From the NCBI GenBank assembly GCA_014058405.1, contig CP047423.1:3270501-3334500 (forward strand): a DNA stretch of 64,000 nucleotides. Reading direction: 5' to 3'. The notes beneath the pieces are model-generated. The model had not been told where the DNA came from. It saw nothing but the letters and a program-made list of their open reading frames with translations, and made no database searches. The translations under genes and the position numbers were made by a program. This document shows positions 36,258 to 45,712 of the stretch, in pieces (position 1 is the first letter of the stretch; each line of letters opens with the position of its first letter). This DNA is from Candidatus Nitrospira kreftii. GTDB taxonomy: Bacteria > Nitrospirota > Nitrospiria > Nitrospirales > Nitrospiraceae.

Positions 36258-36963
36258 GGCGTGCTCCGAACAGCGCGGTACCAACGCGGACGAGCGTCGC
36301 CCCTTCCTCTATGGCTACTTCATAGTCATTCGACATGCCCATCGAGAGTTCATGCATGCTCACAGATGGGATCTTGAGCCCAGCGATCTGTTGAGCCAGC
36401 TTGTTGAGTTTCTGAAAATATGGTCTGGCTGACTGAGGATCATCCGTCTGTGGAGGGATCGTCATCAGACCTTTAATACGGAGATGAGGCAACTCCGCCA
36501 TGGCTGATACGGATTGCACCACTTCCTCAGGATGAAAGCCTGCCTTCGTCGGCTCGGTGCCAATATTAACCTCCAACAAGACGCTCTGATAGTGGTGGGC
36601 TTCTCCAGCCCATCGATCGATTTCTTGAGCAAGATCCACGCTGTCCACCGAATGGATCACATCAAAGAGACCTATCACAGACCGCACCTTCCTCCGTTGT
36701 AAGTGCCCGATAAAATGCCAGCATACCGGGTGTTCCGTGAGGGCAGCTCTTTTGGGAAGGGCCTCCTGAACGCGATTTTCTCCTAAGATCGTCAAGCCGG
36801 CACGCAGTCCCTCCTTAATGTGGTCCACCACTACAGTTTTGGTAACAGCCACGAGCCGAACGCTTCCACCAGGACGCCCTACCCTCGCTTCAGCCGACCG
36901 AATTTTCGAGAGCACCGATTGAACACGTTCAGCAATCGTCACTCCGATAAGCGGTTCCATCAC
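36250..36963 (-). CDS. yggS: YggS family pyridoxal-phosphate homeostasis protein
   Basis: 237 residues. It is a single-domain alanine-racemase-like barrel with the PLP lysine in LVAVTKTV, then GENRVQEAL, WHFIGHLQRRK, LLEVNIGTEPTKAGF and LSMGMSNDYEVAIEEGATLVRVGTALFG. YggS (YlmE) proteins bind PLP and affect amino-acid and PLP homeostasis without a known reaction. The start is one of two tandem ATGs. It overlaps proC. Confidence 0.95.
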   Translation of the reverse strand: MMEPLIGVTIAERVQSVLSKIRSAEARVGRPGGSVRLVAVTKTVVVDHIKEGLRAGLTILGENRVQEALPKRAALTEHPVCWHFIGHLQRRKVRSVIGLFDVIHSVDSVDLAQEIDRWAGEAHHYQSVLLEVNIGTEPTKAGFHPEEVVQSVSAMAELPHLRIKGLMTIPPQTDDPQSARPYFQKLNKLAQQIAGLKIPSVSMHELSMGMSNDYEVAIEEGATLVRVGTALFGARHV

Positions 36964-37043
36964 CCTCTCTCACGCATCTCGTCCGCCCATCCAGCCCACC
37001 ATTTGTATTTCAACAAATAGACCCACCATCTTGCAAAATCAGC

Positions 37044-37808
37044 TTACCTTCGCCTCAACGGCAATCCGATAGCGCTCACCATGGTACCGTTGACTTTCCC
37101 CTCTCGCCGATAGGAAAAAAAGAGATCGTCATGACAAATCGTACACAGATTGACGGTCGTTACCCGCTGCGGGGCGGCGCCATGCATCTGCACCTGCTCT
37201 CGGATAAGGGCCTTGAGATCTAAGTGCGCCCTTCCATGTCTATTACTTCTGACCACTTTCTCCCAACTCGAGACCCCCTGGCACAGACTGTTTAACACCG
37301 GCTCATCTACTTCATAGCAGCACACCCCTGCGGAGGGACCGATACTGATTCGGACCTGGTCTGGGCGTGAACCAAAGCGCGACTCCAACAGAGCAAGTGT
37401 TTTGGGTACGATGCCGGCCACCGCACCTCGCCAGCCAGCATGGATGGCCGCGACGACTCGGCGTGTTGGATCATGCATTAAAACGGGGACGCAGTCTGCC
37501 GTCCGCACTGCCACCATAACCCCTGGCTGATCGGTCACTAAAGCGTCCCAGCCTCCCGCAAATCGATCCGTTGATGCCAGTGCGCCATCCACTACGAGCG
37601 CTTCTGTTCCATGGACCTGCTTCACGGTCAGCGTCCATGAATTGGCTCCCGTCGCGGCTACGCCCCTGCGAGGAACACCAAGTTCGAGATCAAGTCCGAC
37701 GGCGTGTTGCCGAGTCCCAAAAAAATGCCTAGCCTGATTTCCGACATCCGAAAATGCCGGTACGGTAATGACCGATGTCCTCGCCATATCGATGTTCTCT
37801 TCCGTCAT
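37044..37808 (-). CDS. pgeF: Peptidoglycan editing factor PgeF (laccase-domain protein)
   Basis: 254 residues. The metal-site pattern of the YfiH/DUF152 family is complete: VKQVHG, VRTADCVPVLMHD, IHAGWRGAVAGI and SIGPSAGVCCYEV. PgeF corrects UDP-MurNAc-L-Ser errors in muropeptide synthesis, consistent with this place 18 bases after ftsZ. Older annotation calls it polyphenol oxidase. The start may be the ATG at 37808 or the one seven codons later (MARTSV). Confidence 0.93.
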   Translation of the reverse strand: MTEENIDMARTSVITVPAFSDVGNQARHFFGTRQHAVGLDLELGVPRRGVAATGANSWTLTVKQVHGTEALVVDGALASTDRFAGGWDALVTDQPGVMVAVRTADCVPVLMHDPTRRVVAAIHAGWRGAVAGIVPKTLALLESRFGSRPDQVRISIGPSAGVCCYEVDEPVLNSLCQGVSSWEKVVRSNRHGRAHLDLKALIREQVQMHGAAPQRVTTVNLCTICHDDLFFSYRREGKVNGTMVSAIGLPLRRR

Positions 37809-37826
37809 CTGATGATTCGTATGAGA

Positions 37827-39023
37827 TTAGTCCGTTTGCTTGCGAAGAAACGTCGGCACATCCCACTCATCCTCCGCTGTCAGCGAGTTCCGATCTGCCG
37901 ACTCCTTCGCTTCACTCATTCGCCTCAAAAACGTCGGTCGGTCGAGATCCTTCACTGGTCGCTCTGCGGCAAGGGAGGCAACCACACCCGCCAGTACCGG
38001 TTGGATAGGTTTGGCCGTCCGATTGATGCCCCGATCCGCTTCGGGGGCAATGGTTGCCGGATTCTCGTCTCGCTCAAACCCGGTTGCGATGACCGTAATG
38101 ATGAGTTCTTCACCGATGTCAGGGTTAATGACCTGCCCGACGATGATGTTGGCTTCGGGATCTGCTGTCTGTTGAATGATGGAAGCCGCTTCTTCGATCT
38201 CATGTAGAGACATGCTGGGACCTCCCGTAATATTGAGGAGGACCCCACGAGCTCCCTCTACACTCCCTTCCTCAAGGAGTGGGCTACACATCGCCTTTTG
38301 GGCTGCTTCGATCGCTCGATTCGGCCCGCGAGAAACACCCATCCCCATTACCGCACGTCCAGTGTGCGACATCACGGTACGCACGTCGGCGAAATCCACG
38401 TTCACATGGCCGGTGGTGGTAATGACATCAGCGATGCCCTGAATGGCTTGGCGTAGGACGTCGTCTGCCACTTTGAACGCCTCCAGAAGCGGAGTTGCTT
38501 TATCAACAATCCCTAGCAGCCGCTGGTTAGGAATCACGAGCAGCGTATCAACATGGCGGCGGAGGTCCCGGATACCTTCTTCGGCATGCTTGTGTCGCCG
38601 TTGGCCTTCATACTGAAATGGCTTTGTCACAACACCAACTGTCAGGATCCCCATTTCACGAGCAATGCTGGCAACGATAGGTGCAGCGCCGGTGCCGGTG
38701 CCTCCACCCATACCGGCGGTGACAAACACCATGTCTGCCCCGTCCATGCATTCTCGGATAGGCTCTCGGCTTTCAAGCGCTGCATCTCGGCCGATTTCTG
38801 GTTTAGCCCCTGCACCCAAGCCGCGAGTTCGATCCGGCCCGAGTTGGATTTTGTAGGATGCCAGAGACCTATCGAGTGCCTGAAGATCGGTGTTACTAGC
38901 GATAAAATCGACGCGAGCTAGCCCGGAGGTGATCATGGTGTTGATCGCGTTGCATCCTGCACCACCAATTCCGATCACTTTGATACGGACCGGCGACAAC
39001 ACATCTTCTTGAAATGAGAACAT
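37827..39023 (-). CDS. ftsZ: Cell division protein FtsZ, with two tail peptides
   Basis: 398 residues from the ATG at 39023, chosen for its Shine-Dalgarno GGAGGTGG. The tubulin-like GTPase has [13 protein letters not shown], the GTP loop [10 protein letters not shown] and the T7 loop NPDIGEE equivalents. It polymerises into the Z-ring. The tail is odd: the conserved C-terminal peptide that binds FtsA occurs twice, as RPTFLRRM (about 37923-37937) and VPTFLRKQ (about 37842-37856), separated by a charged 22-residue stretch. Confidence 0.98.
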   Translation of the reverse strand: MFSFQEDVLSPVRIKVIGIGGAGCNAINTMITSGLARVDFIASNTDLQALDRSLASYKIQLGPDRTRGLGAGAKPEIGRDAALESREPIRECMDGADMVFVTAGMGGGTGTGAAPIVASIAREMGILTVGVVTKPFQYEGQRRHKHAEEGIRDLRRHVDTLLVIPNQRLLGIVDKATPLLEAFKVADDVLRQAIQGIADVITTTGHVNVDFADVRTVMSHTGRAVMGMGVSRGPNRAIEAAQKAMCSPLLEEGSVEGARGVLLNITGGPSMSLHEIEEAASIIQQTADPEANIIVGQVINPDIGEELIITVIATGFERDENPATIAPEADRGINRTAKPIQPVLAGVVASLAAERPVKDLDRPTFLRRMSEAKESADRNSLTAEDEWDVPTFLRKQTD

Positions 39024-39084
39024 TGAGCCACCTCCTCCGATCACCCCGCAGGACGACCACCGGCCTCCTGCCGATCATAAAAGG

Positions 39085-40317
39085 TTAAAAAACCTCCAAC
39101 ACCTTCTTCGTCCACCCAAACATTCTCGCCCAGGTTCCTCCATTACGAAGCCCGGCCGTTTCCAATTCATCCACATGTCGCCTAGCATGCAACAACAGAC
39201 CGACCCCTGTCGAATGGCTCGGATGACTGACCTGATCTCGAAGCGCCCCGACCCCAGAAGGCACCCCTCTGCGAGCCGGTAAGTTTAGGACTTTTTCAGC
39301 CGTGTCTGGCATACCCTCTAACAGCGAGGTACCACCGGTGATGACCACACCGGCACCCAATATCCCCTCATAACCGGCCCGTGTGATTTCCCGCCTGACC
39401 AGTTCAAACATCTCGTCAACACGTGGCTCCAAAATCTCGGCGACATCTCGCCGAGAAAATGTGCGAGCCGGTCGGTCGCCGACCGACGGCACTTCGACGA
39501 TCTGATGGCTCGTTACTAATTCCGTTCGCGCGACGCCGTACTGGGTCTTGATTTTCTCGGCCTCGGTTTGTGACGTAAGCAGACCGAACGCCAAATCTTT
39601 CGTTAAATTCTGACCGCCGATAGGAAGGACCGCGGAGTGCCGGATGCTGCCGTCCAAGAAGATCGCGAGATCGGTGGTGCCTCCTCCCAAGTCGATCATC
39701 GCCACGCCCAGATCGCGCTCTTCCTGACTCAGCACCGCCTCACTGGAGGCAAGAGGCTGCAGGATGATGTCCACGACGTCAAGTCCCGCTCGATTCACGC
39801 ATTTTACTATGTTCTGCGCGGAGGTCACAGCCCCGGTGATGACGTGCACATTGACTTCCAATCGATTCCCAGACAGGCCTAATGGTTCGCGGACCCCTTC
39901 TTGTCCATCCACCATGAATTCTCGTGGCAAGACATGAAGTATCCTCCGTTCATGAGGGATCACGGCGAGCGTGCGTGCACTTTCGATCGCCCGCTGAATG
40001 TCTTCTCTCGTCACCTCCGCTCGTTTGAGTGCCACCACGCCTTTACAGTTTTCAGCAGAAATATGGCTGCCTGCGATGCCGGTGTAGACCGAATTGATTT
40101 GGACCCCTGCCAACAACTCCGCCTCTTCGACCGCTTTCTTAATCGATTCCACGGTGCTCTCGATATCGACTACAACGCCTTTGCGCAGACCTCGCGAAGG
40201 GCTCGACCCGACACCAATAATATTGAGGCCACCGGCCTCCGCGACTTCGGCCACGATCGCGCAGATCTTCGTCGTTCCGATGTCGAGCCCGACTAGAATG
40301 TGATCCCGTTTTGACAC
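39085..40317 (-). CDS. ftsA: Cell division protein FtsA
   Basis: 410 residues from a GTG at 40317 preceded by AAGGGGGTGAT. An ATG at 40356 would overlap ftsQ by 26 bases and adds a non-conserved stretch. It is an actin-like ATPase with LVGLDIGTTKICAIVAE (phosphate 1), MIDLGGGTTDLAIF (phosphate 2) and VVITGGTSLLEGM (adenosine). It ends in an amphipathic helix, WARMFGWTKKVLEVF, the membrane-targeting sequence. It anchors FtsZ to the membrane. ftsZ begins 61 bases downstream. Confidence 0.95.
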   Translation of the reverse strand: MSKRDHILVGLDIGTTKICAIVAEVAEAGGLNIIGVGSSPSRGLRKGVVVDIESTVESIKKAVEEAELLAGVQINSVYTGIAGSHISAENCKGVVALKRAEVTREDIQRAIESARTLAVIPHERRILHVLPREFMVDGQEGVREPLGLSGNRLEVNVHVITGAVTSAQNIVKCVNRAGLDVVDIILQPLASSEAVLSQEERDLGVAMIDLGGGTTDLAIFLDGSIRHSAVLPIGGQNLTKDLAFGLLTSQTEAEKIKTQYGVARTELVTSHQIVEVPSVGDRPARTFSRRDVAEILEPRVDEMFELVRREITRAGYEGILGAGVVITGGTSLLEGMPDTAEKVLNLPARRGVPSGVGALRDQVSHPSHSTGVGLLLHARRHVDELETAGLRNGGTWARMFGWTKKVLEVF

Positions 40318-40330
40318 CCCAATCACCCCC

Positions 40331-41182
40331 TTACCGTACGATGATTCGATTCTCATACCGGAGATCCACTTCGCTCACGCCACGCTCCTGGCCGTCAAGG
40401 TTGCGTGCTTTTAACATCGGTTTGGCGCGCCGGAACCGATCCCACTGCTCTTTGAGGGCTTCATCTCCGAATTGAAATCGCATTCCCTGAACGAGGGCCA
40501 CTAAATTTGAGGGGTTATCAGCAAGTACTTGTAATCGTCCCTCGAAGGATTTTCCGACAACTTTTGCGAGTTCGATTCCAGACACCACGGCATGCCTCAC
40601 TGATTCAGTTCCTTGCAACAACCCCTGCAGATCAATCCCGGTCACAAGAGGCAAGGCGGTATCGTCCAGCTGACCTAGCTTATTGAGCACGTATCCGTCT
40701 TCATCGCAAAGAAAGTTCTGAGACTCCGTACGAACAATCACCGCGGGCTTCCGTTCGCTCACCGAGATCCGCAACTCATGAAATGGAACACGGGTTACTT
40801 CGGCTGCCTTCACCCACGGATGAGCTTCAACCTGATTCTTAATGACGGTCGTGACGATGTGATACAGCGGTGCTCCAGGTTTTACTTTTGCGAGATCGAG
40901 TATCTGCTGCTTATCGAGATGGTAGAGGCCGTCAACAGTGATCGCCTTGATTTCCAAGAGTTGTTGGAGCGCAGGTCCTGAGTAGTTCGTGCCGAACACG
41001 ACGAACAAGGCCCCACATGCCGCACTCGTCACCACACCAGCCCAGTGTGCTAGGGAGTTTCGTTTTGCCGCTTTTTCTCGGCTTGCGTGTTTCTTCGACC
41101 TGTCCCCCTGCGGGTCTCTCCATTGATTCTTTCTGGGGCCCACAGGCTTGGCCTGGCGTTTTTTCAAGAAGAGACTCATCAT
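40331..41182 (-). CDS. ftsQ: Cell division protein FtsQ
   Basis: 283 residues. A basic, disordered cytoplasmic N-terminus (about 45 residues) is followed by one membrane helix (WAGVVTSAACGALFVVFG), then the POTRA domain (IKAITVDGLYHLDKQQIL and VEAHPWVKAAEVTRVPFHEL) and a beta-rich FtsQ domain ending EVDLRYENRIIVR. It recruits FtsB/FtsL to the divisome. The start overlaps the ddl stop by four bases (ATGA). Confidence 0.92.
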   Translation of the reverse strand: MMSLFLKKRQAKPVGPRKNQWRDPQGDRSKKHASREKAAKRNSLAHWAGVVTSAACGALFVVFGTNYSGPALQQLLEIKAITVDGLYHLDKQQILDLAKVKPGAPLYHIVTTVIKNQVEAHPWVKAAEVTRVPFHELRISVSERKPAVIVRTESQNFLCDEDGYVLNKLGQLDDTALPLVTGIDLQGLLQGTESVRHAVVSGIELAKVVGKSFEGRLQVLADNPSNLVALVQGMRFQFGDEALKEQWDRFRRAKPMLKARNLDGQERGVSEVDLRYENRIIVR

Positions 41183-42174
41183 GCTGACTCCTCTTTTACT
41201 GCGGGAGTAGATCGAGCAGCGCGATCCAGTGCCGACTGCAAAATTAGCTCGACTAAGGCGTCATATCCGATTCCGACCTGAGCAGCCGCCATGGGTAATA
41301 GACTCGTTTCTGTCATGCCTGGCACCGTATTGATCTCCAACACGTACGGCCGCCCTCTCGGAGTGATTCGAAAATCTACTCTGGCGGCCCCCTCACACCC
41401 CAACACCTCATACGTCCGACGCGCCAATTCACTGACTTGCCGAAGCACTTTTGGAGGAAATGGAGCGGGACAGAGATACTGGGTCTTGCCCTTTTGGTAC
41501 TTCGCCGAAAAATCGTAAAAACCTTCTGGTGCGACAATTTCAATCGCCGGAAGCGTTTTCACCCCTTCTGCCGCCGATCCGATAACCGACACGGCAGCTT
41601 CATGTCCCGGTATATAGCTCTCCACCATTGCTTCCGAATCAAAGTGATGGGCTAAAGCAAGCCCCTCCTTCCATTGCCCGGCACGACGCACGACCGTGAC
41701 TCCGATGGTAGACCCCTGGGCCACCGGTTTGACGACAATCGGCAAGTCAAGATGGGACTCTCTAAGGATCTTTGCCAGCGAACGTTTATCCCCTTCCCGT
41801 ACGACCGTTCCCGCTGCCACCGGAATACCATGCGAGGCGAGTAGTGTTTTAGTGACTTCCTTGTGCAATCCCACGGCGCTCGCTCGTACGCCAGAGCCTG
41901 TGTATGGAATCCCTATCGTCTCGAGAAACCCTTGTACCGTACCATCCTCTCCTCCAGGTCCATGCAGCGAGAGAAAAGCGATGGCCACTTGGTGGCCTTC
42001 TAAATCTCGATGTAAACGATCAGTGACGTCGATGGCTACCGCATCGTATCCAAGACGGGTCAGTGCCTGGTGCACAGCTCGGCCTGTCTTGAGAGAGATG
42101 TCCCGCTCCGAAGAGCGTCCTCCCATGAGCACGCCGATTCGCGCATCTGTGATTCGACCGGTTGGCACCATCAC
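41179..42174 (-). CDS. ddl: D-alanine--D-alanine ligase
   Basis: 331 residues. ATP-grasp ligase with VLMGGRSSERDISL, LSLHGPGGEDGTVQG, IPYTGSGV, VVKPVAQGSTIGV and ARVDFRITPRGRPYVLEINTVPGMTETS. All the usual Ddl blocks are present. It makes the D-Ala-D-Ala dipeptide that MurF uses. It stands between murB and ftsQ as in many dcw clusters. Confidence 0.97.
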   Translation of the reverse strand: MMVPTGRITDARIGVLMGGRSSERDISLKTGRAVHQALTRLGYDAVAIDVTDRLHRDLEGHQVAIAFLSLHGPGGEDGTVQGFLETIGIPYTGSGVRASAVGLHKEVTKTLLASHGIPVAAGTVVREGDKRSLAKILRESHLDLPIVVKPVAQGSTIGVTVVRRAGQWKEGLALAHHFDSEAMVESYIPGHEAAVSVIGSAAEGVKTLPAIEIVAPEGFYDFSAKYQKGKTQYLCPAPFPPKVLRQVSELARRTYEVLGCEGAARVDFRITPRGRPYVLEINTVPGMTETSLLPMAAAQVGIGYDALVELILQSALDRAARSTPAVKEESA

Positions 42175-42183
42175 GTCCTTTCG

Positions 42184-43131
42184 CTAGGCCTGTCCTACCA
42201 GCTTCAACTCCAATTCCAACTTGATCCCTGTCTGCCGAGCGACCTGCGCCCGCACTTTTCTGATGAGGGACAGCACATCACGAGCGCTTGCCTGACCCTG
42301 ATTCACGATAAAGTTGGCGTGCTTCGTCGAGACGCATGCATCGCCCACTGCTGCTCCCTTGAGCCCGGCAACCTCGACGACGCGTCCGGCTGAATCGTTC
42401 TTTGGATTCTTGAAGACACACCCCGCGCTCGGCAGGCTGAGTGGTTGAGTATCCCGACGATAGCGCAAATAGTCTTTCACAACCTTTTCGATATCCGACC
42501 GTAATCCCGGCTTGAGTTGAAGCCAGACCCCAACTATGATACCCGGTGATAACGTCGACCGGCGATACGCAAAGTCGATGGTCTCCGCTTGGCGATCAAT
42601 CACTGTCCCCTTCGGCGAGACAATGCGCACTGCCTTTACTGAGCTCTTCATTTCACCGAGTCTTGTCCCTGCATTCATGACCACGCACCCCGCAACACTC
42701 CCAGGAATCCCGGCAGCCCATTCCAGACCGGTCAAAGACCTGCGGATGGCATAGCCGATAAGCGTCGGCATACCGACGCCTCCTTCGACATACAGCACAG
42801 CCCCTGGCTCCTCTTTGATCGCGCGCAGCTTCGCCAAGCTGACGACCACACCTCGGATGCCTTTGTCACGGATAAGGACGTTGGTACCACCCAACACAAA
42901 GATAGGCACACGCTGCTCGGAGGTCTGCCTGGAAAGGCGGATGACATCCTCGACATCAGCCGGCTGAACCAGCACATCGGCAGGGCCGCCGATCTGGAAC
43001 GAGGTATATTCTTTAAGCGGCGCATGAAACCGAACAGTTCCCCGAAGGCCGGCCACGGCCAATTGCAGTCTGTGCACTTTCGATCTAGATCGTGGTTTTG
43101 GCTCATGCTGCAAGCTACGATGCATCTTCAT
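42184..43131 (-). CDS. murB: UDP-N-acetylenolpyruvoylglucosamine reductase
   Basis: 315 residues. FAD-binding: YTSFQIGGPADVLVQP, VLGGTNVLIRD and WAAGIPGSVAGCVVMNAGT. The catalytic segment reads LPSAGCVFKNP, with Cys where E. coli MurB has the proton-donating Ser, a substitution known from other bacteria. The N-terminus has 20 extra basic residues. It reduces enolpyruvyl-UDP-GlcNAc to UDP-MurNAc with NADPH. Three bases separate it from murC. Confidence 0.95.
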   Translation of the reverse strand: MKMHRSLQHEPKPRSRSKVHRLQLAVAGLRGTVRFHAPLKEYTSFQIGGPADVLVQPADVEDVIRLSRQTSEQRVPIFVLGGTNVLIRDKGIRGVVVSLAKLRAIKEEPGAVLYVEGGVGMPTLIGYAIRRSLTGLEWAAGIPGSVAGCVVMNAGTRLGEMKSSVKAVRIVSPKGTVIDRQAETIDFAYRRSTLSPGIIVGVWLQLKPGLRSDIEKVVKDYLRYRRDTQPLSLPSAGCVFKNPKNDSAGRVVEVAGLKGAAVGDACVSTKHANFIVNQGQASARDVLSLIRKVRAQVARQTGIKLELELKLVGQA

Positions 43132-43134
43132 CCG

Positions 43135-44526
43135 TCATGTCGATTCAAGACGTGCAAGGATTCCGGTTCCCGCTTTCCAAATATCACCGGCCCCCATGGT
43201 CAGTACGAGATCACCCGATTTCAGGAAAGGCAAGACCTGGTCGGGCAAGGTTTCCTTTTGTTCGATAAAGGTCACTGAGGGGTGGCCCGCGGACCTGACG
43301 GTTTCAGCCAGGATGGCTCCCGACACACCAGGTATCGGCTGTTCACCGGCCGGATAGACTTCGGTCATGAACACAGCATCAGCGTCATCAAAGGCATGGG
43401 CAAAATCTCCGATACAATCCCGCGTTCTGGTGTATCGATGAGGCTGAAACAGGACGACTATTCGTCGATCCCAACCCTGTTTGGCAGCCGCAAGGGTCGC
43501 TTTCACCTCTGTAGGATGGTGTCCATAATCGTCCACCACCATGACTCCGCCCGTCTCGCCGCGCAGATGAAAACGCCGTTCCACGCCAGTAAAAGCCGCC
43601 AGCCCTCTCCGGATGAGATCGACCGGAACATCGAGTTCGACACCGATGGCGATCGCGGCGAGTGCATTCGACACATTGTGGATGCCTGGCACGGCCAGCC
43701 GAAAGGGGCCCAAATTCTTCCCGCGGAAATACGCGCGGAATTCGGCTTCTGACTGTTTGAGCGTGATATCAGTCGCTTTGAAATCCAGAGGAGCTCCTTC
43801 GCGCTCGTGAAGTCCATAGGTTTGGTAGCGCTTCACAATATGAGGGAATAGCGCGTGAAGTCGTTCATCATCAGCACATAAGACCGCCAACCCGTAAAAT
43901 GGAATCTTATTGATGAATTCCAGGAAACATTCGTTGATTCGCTCCATTGAGCCATAGTGATCAAGGTGCTCACGATCTAGATTCGTCACGGCCACGATGG
44001 TCGGAGAGAGTCGGAGAAACGAGCCATCGCTCTCGTCCGCCTCCGCCACAAGCAGATCTCCGCGCCCAAGCCTTGCGTGGCTACCTAAGGCGTTGACCTT
44101 GCCGCCGATGACCATCGTGGGATCCAGACCGGCTTGCGCCAAGACGTTCGCGACCATGGAGGTCGTAGTGGTCTTGCCATGGGCGCCAGCGATGGCGACC
44201 CCGAACTTCAGTCGCATCAGCTCGGCCAGCATCTCTGCACGGGGGATAACCGGAACCTGATGAGCTTTCGCGATCACGACTTCAGGATTGATTGCCGCCA
44301 CTGCGGAGGAAATGACCACCACCTGCGCATCCCCCACGTTCGATTCCCGATGGCCGATGAAAATCTTCCCGCCGAGTTCTTCGAGCCGCCGTGTCGTTTC
44401 AGACGCATGGAGATCCGAACCGGTCACTTTGTACCCCATCGTGAGCAGAACTTCTGCGATGCCGCTCATGCCTGCCCCGCCGATTCCGACGAGATGGATC
44501 TGCTGAGTTTTACGAAAAGGCGTCAT
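43135..44526 (-). CDS. murC: UDP-N-acetylmuramate--L-alanine ligase
   Basis: 463 residues. The N-terminal Rossmann motif is HLVGIGGAGMSGIAEVL, the ATP loop is GAHGKTTTTSMVA, ADESDGSFL and TNLDREHLDHYG form the centre, and VVDDYGHHPTEV is the diagnostic C-terminal block. It adds the first residue, L-Ala, to UDP-MurNAc. It follows murG after 85 bases, the largest gap within the mur genes. Confidence 0.98.
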   Translation of the reverse strand: MTPFRKTQQIHLVGIGGAGMSGIAEVLLTMGYKVTGSDLHASETTRRLEELGGKIFIGHRESNVGDAQVVVISSAVAAINPEVVIAKAHQVPVIPRAEMLAELMRLKFGVAIAGAHGKTTTTSMVANVLAQAGLDPTMVIGGKVNALGSHARLGRGDLLVAEADESDGSFLRLSPTIVAVTNLDREHLDHYGSMERINECFLEFINKIPFYGLAVLCADDERLHALFPHIVKRYQTYGLHEREGAPLDFKATDITLKQSEAEFRAYFRGKNLGPFRLAVPGIHNVSNALAAIAIGVELDVPVDLIRRGLAAFTGVERRFHLRGETGGVMVVDDYGHHPTEVKATLAAAKQGWDRRIVVLFQPHRYTRTRDCIGDFAHAFDDADAVFMTEVYPAGEQPIPGVSGAILAETVRSAGHPSVTFIEQKETLPDQVLPFLKSGDLVLTMGAGDIWKAGTGILARLEST

Positions 44527-44611
44527 AGGACCTGCACGTGGCTAGGCGATTTGAACTCGGTGCCTCCTGCTTCCCGGTTCAATTGCGCTTGCCTCCGCCT
44601 GTTTTAAGAGT

Positions 44612-45712
44612 TTAATTGCCGTTATACGGTAATCCCATGAGTGCATAACACTCGTTGACGATCACTTCGCTTGCATTGATTCGTCTCATCTCCAAACTTT
44701 TTCTTTGCATCGCGCTCAACCGCGTCGGATTCGAGAGGATCGCGACAATCATCTCGACTAATTTCGTTCCACTCAAATTTGCCTGTGGAAGAACAGTGGC
44801 TCCCCCCGCGACCTCCATTGCCCGGGCGTTCTTCATCTGATGGTCATAAATCGCTGTGGGTAACGGGATCAGGACCGCGGCTTTTCCACAGGCCGTCAGT
44901 TCTGCGATCGTCATCGCGCCGGCGCGAGCCACAACCAGATCGGCTGTGCGAAGCACGGTAGGCATGTCATAGAGAAACGGAACAACGTTGGCTGGCATAT
45001 TCCGTGCGCGATACGCCGCAGTGACTCGCTCAAGGTCCGCTTCCCCGGTCTGATGCGTGATCGTCAGTCCAGCCAGACGTTCGCTCAATAGAGTCAACCC
45101 CTCCAACACCGTGCTATTGATAGCTTTGGCGCCCTGGCTCCCACCGAAAATCAGTAGATGCCGTCCTTTCGGTTGGGTCAAATCGCTGTGTTTGCTCGAT
45201 TGGACTAAGAACTCTTGTCGAATCGGTGTCCCGACCACGCGTACCTTTTGTTTGTCGAATGATGTTCCCGCGGATTCGAATGCCAAAAAAATCCGCTGTG
45301 CCAACGGCGCGACCACCTTGTTGGCTAAACCAGGATAGGCATTAGGTTCCAGTATTACTCGAGCAATCCCTTTCCATGCAGCTGCCACCAGCATGGTCGG
45401 ACTCGTATATCCTCCCACCCCAATCACGAGATTCGCCTGGCGTTGTTTCAGAATCTTCCAGGACTGCCAGATTCCTATGGGCACAGACAGCACCCCTCTT
45501 AGAATGTCCAGTAATCCCTTTCCCATAACGGGATTGGCTGTGATCAGCACCAGCTCAAATCCTTCGTGTGCCAGAACGCGAGACTCGATGCCACGCGCTG
45601 TTCCTACAAAAAGAATCCTTACGGAAGAGTCTCGTCGCACAAACTCCCGAGCCAGCGCGATCGCCGGATACAGATGCCCACCGGTACCTCCTGCAGCAAT
45701 GACAATCGTCAT
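44612..45712 (-). CDS. murG: UDP-N-acetylglucosamine--undecaprenyl-pyrophosphoryl-MurNAc-pentapeptide transferase
   Basis: 366 residues from the ATG at 45712, overlapping the ftsW stop (ATGA). A much longer open frame upstream is only the antisense-free shadow of ftsW in another frame. GT-B glycosyltransferase with IAAGGTGGHLYPAIALA, GVGGYTSPTMLVAA and FGGSQGAKAIN, then AGAMTIAELTACGKAAVLIPLP for UDP-GlcNAc binding. It makes lipid II on the inner face of the membrane. Confidence 0.97.
   Translation of the reverse strand: MTIVIAAGGTGGHLYPAIALAREFVRRDSSVRILFVGTARGIESRVLAHEGFELVLITANPVMGKGLLDILRGVLSVPIGIWQSWKILKQRQANLVIGVGGYTSPTMLVAAAWKGIARVILEPNAYPGLANKVVAPLAQRIFLAFESAGTSFDKQKVRVVGTPIRQEFLVQSSKHSDLTQPKGRHLLIFGGSQGAKAINSTVLEGLTLLSERLAGLTITHQTGEADLERVTAAYRARNMPANVVPFLYDMPTVLRTADLVVARAGAMTIAELTACGKAAVLIPLPTAIYDHQMKNARAMEVAGGATVLPQANLSGTKLVEMIVAILSNPTRLSAMQRKSLEMRRINASEVIVNECYALMGLPYNGN

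Noticed and set aside
40318..40356. Upstream ATG for ftsA
   Set aside because: It lies inside ftsQ and adds 13 non-conserved residues. The GTG at 40317 has a good ribosome site.
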